A DNA stretch of 64,000 nt, taken from the IMG/VR virus record IMGVR_UViG_3300046820_001062, positions 59,731-123,730 of that record, one strand, 5' to 3'. Under the pieces are notes generated by a model. That model saw only the letters and a list, made by a program, of their open reading frames with translations, searched no databases and was not told where the DNA came from. The first letter of the stretch is position 1, and every line of letters starts with the position of its first letter. A program made the translations under genes and the position numbers. Positions 57,192 to 64,000 of the stretch are shown piece after piece. This DNA comes from a virus.

Positions 57192-57833
57192 ATGAGTAAC
57201 GCAACAGACAAACCCAAAAAGCATATCTCTGAGATCACTGCTGAGTACAAGCCTTTCTGGCAACCACTTTTTAAAGACTTAGGAATTGACAATCCAACAT
57301 TTGGAGCTAAGCTTTGCTATATGGGCAAAGAGTTCAGCAACGATGGCACACGCGAAGCATGTGTTAGATTTTTTCCAAGTGAACTTAATAGTGGTAATGA
57401 CTATTACACTGAACTATTTGACTGGGATCAGTATTACTTTACCCCTAATCATAGGACTTTGTACAAACTTCCTCACAATCCACATTGGAAAAGTGAACCT
57501 GAGAAGTATGTAGAAGTTCCATCTGACAAACTACCTACATCAACTTTTGCTGTTAGGTTGAGCGATCTTGAGATTGTAAACAAAAGTGACATTACAGCTA
57601 TCATTCCAACAGTTCATAAAGAAGCTGCTCCTGGAATGTTTAAGTCTTCTAATAACACATTGTTTGACAATTTAGAAGATCCATTTAATGAACAGTCTTT
57701 TGACGAGGCTTTTGCAGAAAAAGAAGACAATCACTATACATCGTTGACAATACGTGATTTGTATTGCATGATACAAAATGTGCCAATGTCTAACAAAAAA
57801 TGGTTAAATCAATTAATTTCTAAAAACAAGTAA
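57192..57833 (+). CDS. conserved replication-unit protein
   Basis: The 213-aa product (MSNATDKPKKHISEITAEYK) has aromatic-rich parts (YYTELFDWDQYYFTPNHRTL, KLPHNPHWKSEPEKYVEVPS) and an acidic end. The position between helicase and Sak4-like gene suggests a replication or recombination accessory protein. No family is recognised. Confidence 0.6.
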   Translation: MSNATDKPKKHISEITAEYKPFWQPLFKDLGIDNPTFGAKLCYMGKEFSNDGTREACVRFFPSELNSGNDYYTELFDWDQYYFTPNHRTLYKLPHNPHWKSEPEKYVEVPSDKLPTSTFAVRLSDLEIVNKSDITAIIPTVHKEAAPGMFKSSNNTLFDNLEDPFNEQSFDEAFAEKEDNHYTSLTIRDLYCMIQNVPMSNKKWLNQLISKNK

Positions 57834-57837
57834 ACAA

Positions 57838-58593
57838 ATGGCAGAATCAACTGAATTTGTCCTTCCCACAAAAATTGTGAAGGCAACAACAAAAAGTCCA
57901 AAGAACATGATTATCTTCAGTAAGCCTAAAGTTGGAAAAACAACTTTGCTGGCCCAACTTGATAACTGTTTGATCATTGACTTGGAGAGTGGTACTGACT
58001 ATGTAGATGCTTTGAAGGTTAAGGCAAACAGCGTTGCTGATATTGCTAAGATTGGTAAAGCAATTACAGATGCAGGAAAACCCTACAAGTACATTGCTGT
58101 AGACACAATCACAGCATTAGAAGAAATGTGTATTCCATACGCAGAAGAACTTTATTCTAAAAGTGCAATGGGTAAATCTTGGTTTACCAAAGGCAAAGCA
58201 GAGTATGGTTCTATCCTCAACATGGCTAATGGTGCTGGTTATCCTTGGTTACGTCAAGCATTTGAGAAAATTGTTGACTACATCAAGACACTTGCTCCAC
58301 ATGTTATTCTTGTGGGACACATTAAAGATACACTTCTTGAGAAGAATGGTGCAGAGTTTAATGCTTTGGATCTTGACTTGACAGGTAAGTTAAAGCGTAT
58401 CACAACTTCTAACTCTGATGCTATTGGATATTTGTATCGCAAAGGAAATCAGAATATTTTGAGTTTCAAAACTACTGATGAGATTGCTTGTGGTGCACGT
58501 CCAGAGCATTTAAGAAATGCAGAAATTGTAGTTTCTCAAGTAAACGAAGATGGTTCTGTCACAACCTCATGGGACAAAGTATTCATTGACTAA
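57838..58593 (+). CDS. Sak4-like RecA-type ATPase (single-strand annealing/recombination)
   Basis: The 251-aa product has Walker A SKPKVGKT (residues 28-35), Walker B NCLIIDLESG and YIAVDTITALEE, and ends with a small beta part. This is the AAA_24/Sak4 layout of phage recombination ATPases. It would work with the SSB candidate encoded next. The start follows 4 nt after the previous stop. Confidence 0.85.
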   Translation: MAESTEFVLPTKIVKATTKSPKNMIIFSKPKVGKTTLLAQLDNCLIIDLESGTDYVDALKVKANSVADIAKIGKAITDAGKPYKYIAVDTITALEEMCIPYAEELYSKSAMGKSWFTKGKAEYGSILNMANGAGYPWLRQAFEKIVDYIKTLAPHVILVGHIKDTLLEKNGAEFNALDLDLTGKLKRITTSNSDAIGYLYRKGNQNILSFKTTDEIACGARPEHLRNAEIVVSQVNEDGSVTTSWDKVFID

Positions 58594-58626
58594 TTAAATA
58601 AGTAAAACAATTAAAATCAAACAAAT

Positions 58627-59421
58627 ATGTTTAAATCTAGTAATTTTAACCCAAATGCAGGTGCTAATGCACCAAAAATCCTTACTCCAGGAACACACGT
58701 ATGTCGCGTAGTTGACATCAAACTTGACATGCCTCCTTACAAAAAAGATGCATACTTCGTAGTTGTAACACTTGAAGGTCCAGAGCGTCCTGATTTTGTT
58801 GGACTACCTATTGACAAGATGAATCCTGCTTTAGGAAACTACAAAGGACAGATTGGTAATGTACGCAATGGACGTTATCCTTTCAGTGACTACACTTACA
58901 ATGGCACAGAAATCAAACGTGATGAGCAAATCTTCCGTTGGATTAACAACTTGGCTAAACAACTTAACTTGTTTAACGCAATGAATGCTGGTGACGGTAT
59001 CTCTGCTTCTACAATTGAAGAGTATGTTGATGCTGTACGTAGCTTCATTATAAAGAATAGTCCTTTTGCTAGCTTTACAATTGGTGGTCAAGAGTACTTT
59101 ACTGAGGGTTATGACAAAGCTAATTACCGTTTATTCTTCCCTAAACAAGAAGGTGCTAATTTCCCTTACTCTGTATTGGAAGATGCTGAAGGTAACATGG
59201 TAAACTTTATTCAGTTTGATGCTGCTAAACACATCATTGTAAAAACTGAAGAAGCAGCTGCTCCTGTAAGTGAATTTGGTGGACAATCTACAAATGATAT
59301 GTTTAGTGTATCATCAGGAACCAATAGTAACAATGCTTTTGCTAATGCAACTGTAACAAATACATCTGCATTCCCAGAAATGCCTGCAGTAAGTAATGTT
59401 CCTGAAGGATTGAATCTGTAA
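58627..59421 (+). CDS. single-stranded DNA-binding protein candidate
   Basis: The 264-aa product has a beta-rich N-terminal half (CRVVDIKLDMPPYKKDAYFV, an OB-like start) and a middle with FPFSDYTYNG-type aromatic residues. The long Ser/Thr/Asn-rich C-terminal tail ends PEGLNL. Codon use is of the highly expressed kind. It lies between the Sak4-like gene and the primase, where SSB genes are found in related phages, and a strong terminator follows. The SSB role is inferred. Confidence 0.65.
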   Translation: MFKSSNFNPNAGANAPKILTPGTHVCRVVDIKLDMPPYKKDAYFVVVTLEGPERPDFVGLPIDKMNPALGNYKGQIGNVRNGRYPFSDYTYNGTEIKRDEQIFRWINNLAKQLNLFNAMNAGDGISASTIEEYVDAVRSFIIKNSPFASFTIGGQEYFTEGYDKANYRLFFPKQEGANFPYSVLEDAEGNMVNFIQFDAAKHIIVKTEEAAAPVSEFGGQSTNDMFSVSSGTNSNNAFANATVTNTSAFPEMPAVSNVPEGLNL

Positions 59422-59439
59422 TTTCTGTTCATAATAATT

Positions 59440-59470
59440 AAGGGGGAGGATTATATTCTCCCCTTTTTTT
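59440..59470 (+). terminator. terminator after the SSB candidate
   Basis: GGGGAG and CTCCCC with flanking A/G-T pairs form a stem around GATTATATT, followed by seven T. Confidence 0.9.
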
Positions 59471-59471
59471 A

Positions 59472-59479
59472 TACTTTTG
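59472..59479 (+). promoter_or_regulatory. -7 element directly before the primase start
   Basis: TACTTTTG matches TAnnTTTG and ends 6 nt before the ATG at 59,486. No TTTG lies 19-20 nt upstream, where the terminator stem is. If used, the mRNA would have almost no leader. Confidence 0.45.
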
Positions 59480-59485
59480 CAAACT

Positions 59486-60493
59486 ATGTTTTCATCTAAA
59501 CACCATATAACAGATATCAATACTATACCATCTGCTTGGATATTTGAAAACTATCTTGGTTTACCAGAAAAATTAACAGGACAAAGTGTTAGAATCAATA
59601 GTCTTTTCAATTTAAATGATAAGACTCCATCAATGTACATATATTATAATGCAGAGCATAAAGTGTATAAGTACAAGTGCTTTTCTACAGGAAAAGGTGG
59701 TGGTGCAATTGATTTAATGATGCACATGTGGGACCTGAATTTTGCTGATGCTTCTCACAGAGTGATTAAAGATTATGTAGACTATCTTAAAACAGGTAGA
59801 ATATGTGAAACAAGTATTACTCAACATTCAAAGTGGAAAGTAGACAAATGGCAAACCAGAGGCTGGAATGAAAATGACGCCAAGTTTTGGTCAGCATATA
59901 ACATATCAAGTAAGATTCTAAACAATTACAATGTGATTCCTTTGGACAGATATGTTATGCAGAAAGTATTGAATGACAAAGAAATAGAAGATGAATTCAC
60001 AGTAGTAAGTAAACATGTTTATGGTTATTTCACGCGTGATGGTATCCTCTATAAGATCTATCAGCCAATGAATAGAGAACGCAAGTTTATTAAGATTTGT
60101 GATTATATTCAAGGTTACGATCAGTTAGAGAAGAAACCAATTATTGTAATTGCTTCTTCACTAAAAGATTGCATGGCAATCAAGAGTATGGGCTTAAACA
60201 TTGACGTTATAGCACCAGACAGTGAGAACAGCATGCTGCATCCAGATGTAATCTTTGAACTCAAAGAAGAATATGAATCAGTAGTGACTGTTTTTGACAG
60301 CGATGACGCAGGAATAAAAGCAATGAAAGCTTATGAAGAAAAATATAAGCTACCATTTTGTTACTTACCACTAGAAAAAGACATTGCTGACATTGTCAAA
60401 ATCCATGGTGTAAAGAAAGCAATCTATGAGTTTGTTCCTAAGCTTGATAATGCCTGTGACAAATATGCAAAATTGCATTTAGATAATGATTAA
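59486..60493 (+). CDS. DnaG-like primase with Toprim domain
   Basis: The 335-aa product starts at ATG 59,486. The N-terminal part (residues 1-110) resembles the primase zinc-binding domain in outline (YKYKCFSTGKGGGAIDLMMH), but only one Cys is kept. The Toprim domain has IVIASSLKDCMAIKSMGLN in place of the usual Glu motif and FDSDDAGIKAM as the DxD motif. It makes primers for the fork. The missing Toprim Glu is unusual. It follows the SSB candidate and precedes the GIY-YIG gene. Confidence 0.8.
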   Translation: MFSSKHHITDINTIPSAWIFENYLGLPEKLTGQSVRINSLFNLNDKTPSMYIYYNAEHKVYKYKCFSTGKGGGAIDLMMHMWDLNFADASHRVIKDYVDYLKTGRICETSITQHSKWKVDKWQTRGWNENDAKFWSAYNISSKILNNYNVIPLDRYVMQKVLNDKEIEDEFTVVSKHVYGYFTRDGILYKIYQPMNRERKFIKICDYIQGYDQLEKKPIIVIASSLKDCMAIKSMGLNIDVIAPDSENSMLHPDVIFELKEEYESVVTVFDSDDAGIKAMKAYEEKYKLPFCYLPLEKDIADIVKIHGVKKAIYEFVPKLDNACDKYAKLHLDND

Positions 60494-60499
60494 TTTCAT

Positions 60500-60507
60500 T
60501 ATTTTTG
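60500..60507 (+). promoter_or_regulatory. -7 element before the GIY-YIG gene
   Basis: TATTTTTG matches TAnnTTTG 21 nt before the start at 60,529. A near -33 box TTTA lies at 60,478-60,481. Confidence 0.5.
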
Positions 60508-60528
60508 TAGAACTTAACATTTTATTTT

Positions 60529-60981
60529 ATGACAAACTGGTATTACCCTTCACTTAAGAAGAAGGTATTAAAAGTTGAAGATATTCCCAATCATGAGGAA
60601 GTCATAGGCTTTATATACAGAATAACCAACTTAAAAACTGGTAAGTTTTACATTGGCCAAAAAAGTCTTTACCATAAGCGTAAGACTAGAATCTCCAAAA
60701 AGGAGAAAACACAAACAGGTACTAGAAAAATATTCAAGCAAACAGTCAAAGAATCTGATTGGATGACCTATTATGGTTCATCTGTAGATTTGAAAGATGA
60801 TGTTGCTAGAATGGGACCTGAAAATTTCAAAAGAGAAATCTTGGAAGTATGTTGTACTAAAAAGTATTTGAACTATTGTGAACTTTCACATCAAGTAAAA
60901 AATGATGTGCTGACTAGCAATAGTTATAATGGTAATATTTTAGGTAGATACTTTGCAAGAGATATGCAAAATTGTAAATGA
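60529..60981 (+). CDS. GIY-YIG-type endonuclease
   Basis: The 150-aa product has GFIYRITNLKTGKFYIGQKS (GIY-YIG core, residues of about 27-46), a basic loop (KRKTRISKKEKTQTGTRK), TYYGSSVDL and a helix with catalytic-type Glu (NFKREILEVCCTKKYLNYCE). It resembles stand-alone T4 Seg-like nucleases, which may be homing enzymes or DNA-repair nucleases. It overlaps the next gene by 4 nt (ATGA). Confidence 0.8.
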   Translation: MTNWYYPSLKKKVLKVEDIPNHEEVIGFIYRITNLKTGKFYIGQKSLYHKRKTRISKKEKTQTGTRKIFKQTVKESDWMTYYGSSVDLKDDVARMGPENFKREILEVCCTKKYLNYCELSHQVKNDVLTSNSYNGNILGRYFARDMQNCK

Positions 60982-61163
60982 TGGAAGAATTAAAACAAGA
61001 GTTATTGAACGATGTGATATCAGAGATAACAGAAGCTATCAGATATGCTGATTATGAAGCATTAGAAGAGCTGCTTAATTTTGTACCAGTAACAAATTTA
61101 ATTGAGTATTTACCTGAAGAAGTTTGGGAAAAATATAAACCATTGAGAAATGAAAGTAACTAA
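60978..61163 (+). CDS. small acidic helical protein
   Basis: The 61-aa product (MMEELKQELLNDVISEITEA) is helical throughout, with EALEELLNFVPVTNLIEYLP. It overlaps both neighbours (4 nt and 14 nt). Unknown role, perhaps a helper of the exonuclease. Confidence 0.5.
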   Translation: MMEELKQELLNDVISEITEAIRYADYEALEELLNFVPVTNLIEYLPEEVWEKYKPLRNESN

Positions 61164-62196
61164 ATTTACCACAGATGTTGCATTCGCAGAACGTATGCAA
61201 AAAGAAGAAGAGTTTTTTTCAAAGCCCTTCTTATTATCCTATTCAGGACTTAACAAATTATTGTTTAGCCCTGCTTTATTTTACAGTCACTATGTTTTAG
61301 GTCAGAGAGATGATATTGAAGACAAGAATATGGTTGAAGGTAAACTTATCCATTGTCTATTACTCAAACCTGAATCATTTGATGATGAGTTTGTTTTAAG
61401 TGCAGTAAATATTCCAAGTGATAATCCTAAAAAATTATTACAAACATTATTTGCTCACCACAAAGAACTAAAAAGTTCTGGTGATACAAGAGAAGAATTG
61501 CATGAATATAATGATGCAATCATTGACATTCTCACAGATATGAATTTGTATCAATCTCTGAAGACTGATGCACAACGTCTTGACAAAATTATTACTGAAG
61601 ATCATGTTGCCTATTGGGAGTATATGAAAAAAGCTGAAGGACGCACAGTAATTGATCATGACACTTATGCTTTTGCAACTTCTGTAGTTGATAAAATCAA
61701 AAGCAAACCAAATGTTATGGACGTTATGGGTTTCTTTGGTGACAGTTTCAATGGTGTTACAAAACAAAATGAGATTGAACTTGCAATGTTTGATGAAAAC
61801 TTCTTGTTTGGTCTTAGAGGATTTGTTGACAATTTAGTATTTGATAGTAATGCAAAAGAAATTAGAGTTAATGACTTGAAGAAAACTTCTAAAGACATTG
61901 GTTCTTTTACTGATAGCATTGAGTACTATCGTTACTGGATGCAAGCTGCTATGTACTACAAGATGGTAGAGAATGTATATTTGAGTAAACCTGAGTATGC
62001 AGACTACAAGATATCATTTAGATTTGTAGTTGTAGATCCTTACATGCAGATAGCACCAATTAAAGTTTCAGATGAGACCATGAAAGAATGGTTAGTTAAA
62101 ACAGATGAGATGTTACAAAGAGCTAATTTTCATTTTGAAAACAAATCCTTTGAACTTCCATATGAATTTTTAGTGAATGGCGAAATAGTATTATGA
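61150..62196 (+). CDS. PD-(D/E)XK exonuclease, RecE-like
   Basis: The 348-aa product starts with a helical entry part (LLSYSGLNKLLFSPALFYSH) typical of RecE/Cas4-type phage nucleases. It has VEGKLIHCLLLKPESFDDEF (Glu/His motif I) and the catalytic phrase FGLRGFVDNLVFDSNAKEIR then VNDLKKTSKD (D and D-x-K), and a helix YRYWMQAAMYYKMV (QxxxY). It would resect DNA ends and work with the Sak4-like ATPase. It is the second nuclease of this superfamily in the window. Confidence 0.85.
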   Translation: MKVTKFTTDVAFAERMQKEEEFFSKPFLLSYSGLNKLLFSPALFYSHYVLGQRDDIEDKNMVEGKLIHCLLLKPESFDDEFVLSAVNIPSDNPKKLLQTLFAHHKELKSSGDTREELHEYNDAIIDILTDMNLYQSLKTDAQRLDKIITEDHVAYWEYMKKAEGRTVIDHDTYAFATSVVDKIKSKPNVMDVMGFFGDSFNGVTKQNEIELAMFDENFLFGLRGFVDNLVFDSNAKEIRVNDLKKTSKDIGSFTDSIEYYRYWMQAAMYYKMVENVYLSKPEYADYKISFRFVVVDPYMQIAPIKVSDETMKEWLVKTDEMLQRANFHFENKSFELPYEFLVNGEIVL

Positions 62197-62753
62197 TATC
62201 ACAGATATACAGCAAGTATTTCCAAAAGTCTATGACTTTCTTGTATCCACTATTAGGATTCAAAAAAGACAAGCATCCGCGTCCTCTCCAGACATATGTG
62301 TCTTGGAGCGGGACTGCGTATGGTACATCTTCAAGAAAACTAATCTGTGTATATGAGATAAAAAATACTGAAGATTGGAAAGTATTTGAAAGAGAGTACT
62401 TAATCACACACAAAATGTTAGACATGTGTGTGCCTCTTGACAATAACAAGATTGTATATATCTTTGATTTCAACTCTATGGCAAGTGATTATGATGCATT
62501 CTTGAATGGAAAGTATTCAGAATTTTCTCCCTTTGTAAAGAAGACACTTACTGACTATTATGGAGTACATACCCCAGAGTGGGTTTACATTGAATCTTTT
62601 TTATTTCCTACAAAGTATTTTAAACAGTATTCACAAATACTTGATGTGGAAGAAGATTTTTTAAGAAGTGTTGGCGAGTTATGCGACCACTATGACAAGA
62701 AAAAAGAAACCTTCACAGATAAATGTCCTGAAGGTGTAGAATGGATTAATTAA
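62193..62753 (+). CDS. conserved replication-unit protein of unknown role
   Basis: The 186-aa product (MISQIYSKYFQKSMTFLYPL) has LQTYVSWSGTAYGTSSRKLI and strands that could form a small sheet, then a helical end with DKCPEGVEWIN. No motif is recognised. The start overlaps the nuclease gene by 4 nt, so the two are coupled. Confidence 0.6.
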   Translation: MISQIYSKYFQKSMTFLYPLLGFKKDKHPRPLQTYVSWSGTAYGTSSRKLICVYEIKNTEDWKVFEREYLITHKMLDMCVPLDNNKIVYIFDFNSMASDYDAFLNGKYSEFSPFVKKTLTDYYGVHTPEWVYIESFLFPTKYFKQYSQILDVEEDFLRSVGELCDHYDKKKETFTDKCPEGVEWIN

Positions 62754-62779
62754 CAACTTAAATTTTTAATAAAAACCAA

Positions 62780-63172
62780 ATGCAAAAAGAAACCAAATGT
62801 ATGTTTGTGTACAGCACAGACTGGTATGGACGTAAGAGCTTCCGTATGTTGCCAATGTCCAGTGAATGTCCATTCAATGAGGTAATCTATGATCCAAACA
62901 CACGTGTGTTAGCTGTGATCAGTAAAGACAAAAAAGACAAACCTCAAATGTTACCTAAATTATCAGACAAAGGTCAAGTAATTCCTATGCGAGGCGTGGA
63001 AGGTCAACAGATTGTTGAAGAACGCAGAATCATGGAGACTTACTATGAGTACTACATTGATAACAAAAAAGACATTGAAAGATTTATTATGACTTTTGCA
63101 GTTAACACTGATCATGAAGCATTAAACATCATCAATGAACCTATTGACTTAGCCCCAGAAACTGAAATGTAA
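62780..63172 (+). CDS. conserved protein coupled to the DNA polymerase gene
   Basis: The 130-aa product (MQKETKCMFVYSTDWYGRKS) has strands with RVLAVISKDKKDKPQMLPKL and a helical, acidic end. Its stop overlaps the polymerase start by one base (TAATG), so it may be a polymerase accessory factor. Similar genes precede the polymerase in related phages as far as I recall. Confidence 0.65.
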   Translation: MQKETKCMFVYSTDWYGRKSFRMLPMSSECPFNEVIYDPNTRVLAVISKDKKDKPQMLPKLSDKGQVIPMRGVEGQQIVEERRIMETYYEYYIDNKKDIERFIMTFAVNTDHEALNIINEPIDLAPETEM

Positions 63173-64000
63173 TGAGTAGACAGCGTAAATTTTGGATAAT
63201 GGACTATGAAACCATTGTCAATTGCTTTATTGCTGTTTTTCGCTCTTATGATTCTGATGAACAACACATATTTGTTATGGGTAAACACCGTAATGATATT
63301 CACTTGTACATCAAGTTTTTATTAGAGAATCAACAGTATAAAGATTGGCACTTTGGTTACAATAATCTTGCGTTTGACGCGCAAATAACAGAGCACATTC
63401 TTGAAAATTTAGACTTCTACTCTGGTTTACAGGGTGAAGAAATTGGAGCAAGAGTTTCTGCTTATGTAAAAACTATTATTGACAAATCTAATAGAGGTGA
63501 ATTCCTTGATTATCCAGAATTTAGACTGACTATTCCATGCCTTGATATTTTCAAGTTGAATCACTGGGACAGTAATGCAAAGCGTACTTCTCTTAAATGG
63601 GTTCAGTTCTCAATGGACTGGCACAATGTAGAAGAAATGCCTCACCCTCACTGGGAGAGAATTGAAGACCAAGCTACTTTAGACATGGTTATCAATTACT
63701 GTATCAATGACGTGTTGTCCACCAAAGAGATTTTTGTGCTTAGAAATCCAAAAGGTGAGCAGATAATGGCCAGCCAAATAAACTTGAGAGCTGAACTTAG
63801 TTCAACGTATGAGTTATCCTTGCACAGTGCTAGTGAACCAAGAATTAGTAAAGAGATGTTTTTACACTTCTTGAGCGAAAAGCTAGGCAAGAATAAGAAA
63901 GAGATTAAAGTAATGAAAACAGAAAGACCAACAGTCACTGTTAGAGATATTATTTTACCTTCTGTAAAGTTTCATACGCCAGAGTTTAATGCTGTACATA
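63172..64000 (+). CDS. DNA polymerase, exonuclease domain, 3' part outside window
   Basis: Translation from ATG 63,172 is open to the window end (276 codons). The 3'-5' exonuclease motifs are in order: Exo I FWIMDYET (D11, E13), Exo II FGYNNLAFDAQI (Asn and Asp) and Exo III YCINDVLSTKEI (Tyr and Asp). The polymerase domain lies beyond the window, so family A or B cannot be decided with certainty; the layout favours a family B-type crAss-like enzyme. It replicates the phage genome with the helicase, primase and SSB candidate encoded upstream. Confidence 0.85.
   Translation, partial: MSRQRKFWIMDYETIVNCFIAVFRSYDSDEQHIFVMGKHRNDIHLYIKFLLENQQYKDWHFGYNNLAFDAQITEHILENLDFYSGLQGEEIGARVSAYVKTIIDKSNRGEFLDYPEFRLTIPCLDIFKLNHWDSNAKRTSLKWVQFSMDWHNVEEMPHPHWERIEDQATLDMVINYCINDVLSTKEIFVLRNPKGEQIMASQINLRAELSSTYELSLHSASEPRISKEMFLHFLSEKLGKNKKEIKVMKTERPTVTVRDIILPSVKFHTPEFNAVH

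Noticed and set aside
1-64000. Alternative genetic code with a reassigned stop codon, as in some crAss-like phages
   Set aside because: Genes end with TAA, TAG and TGA at sensible places, frames are long without internal stops, and no suppressor tRNA is seen among the four tRNAs.
1-64000. CRISPR array or diversity-generating retroelement
   Set aside because: No regularly spaced direct repeats of 25-40 nt and no reverse transcriptase motif (YxDD with flanking blocks) were found, although the appendage genes would be likely DGR targets.
1-64000. Integrase, transposase or attachment sites
   Set aside because: No tyrosine or serine recombinase pattern and no insertion sequence ends were seen. 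The GIY-YIG and HNH genes are the only mobile-type nucleases, and both lie within normal operons.

Overview
The window is a 64 kb piece of an AT-rich tailed-phage genome, most likely a crAss-like phage (Crassvirales-type) of a Bacteroidota host. Three things support this. (1) The gene content matches that group: a 732-aa TerL, a 909-aa portal with a long coiled-coil tail, a 549-aa major capsid protein, ring-type proteins, an IHF/HU-like protein with a winged-helix partner and PD-(D/E)XK nucleases, then DnaB-like helicase, Sak4-like ATPase, SSB candidate, Toprim primase, uracil-DNA glycosylase, SNF2-type helicase and a DNA polymerase with a 3'-5' exonuclease domain. (2) Several intergenic regions carry the Bacteroidota promoter pattern TTTG-N19/20-TAnnTTTG. 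(3) Start codons follow A-rich leaders rather than Shine-Dalgarno sequences. No database search was possible, so family names rest on motifs and context.

Layout. Positions 1-29,365 are one leftward (minus-strand) late block. Read in transcription order it holds three tRNAs (Arg, Thr, Met), a GroES-like cochaperonin, regulators and a nuclease, TerL, portal, scaffold, capsid protein, ring-type and other structural proteins, a Dps-like protein, a cluster of Cys-rich/fibronectin-III/thrombospondin-repeat appendage proteins, a metallophosphatase, further tail proteins, a small zincin and a giant tail protein that leaves the window at its left edge. Positions about 29,407-29,454 are a divergent promoter region. 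From 29,474 rightward the genome is plus-strand with two lone leftward genes (31,999-32,400 and 54,874-55,212). The plus block starts with host-takeover-type enzymes (PRTase-like protein, acyl-CoA thioesterase, PhoH). It continues with two paralogous 163-aa proteins each followed by a terminator, a lipoprotein, tRNA-Leu and a glucosaminidase-type lysis protein, a MoxR-VWA pair, a radical-SAM enzyme and a dense run of small accessory genes (43-53 kb). It ends in the DNA replication and recombination module (53-64 kb), with the DNA polymerase running off the right edge.

Most striking observations. At two successive gene junctions in the appendage cluster a fibronectin-III domain is cut at the same place: the upstream protein ends with strand A and the next protein begins with strand B. 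This suggests appendage subunits joined by inter-subunit strand complementation. A Dps-like protein with all four ferroxidase ligands at the Dps spacing lies inside the virion operon. The gap downstream of the capsid gene encodes a strongly structured, possibly pseudoknotted RNA. A 58-nt near-perfect palindrome sits between a lone leftward gene and the next rightward unit.
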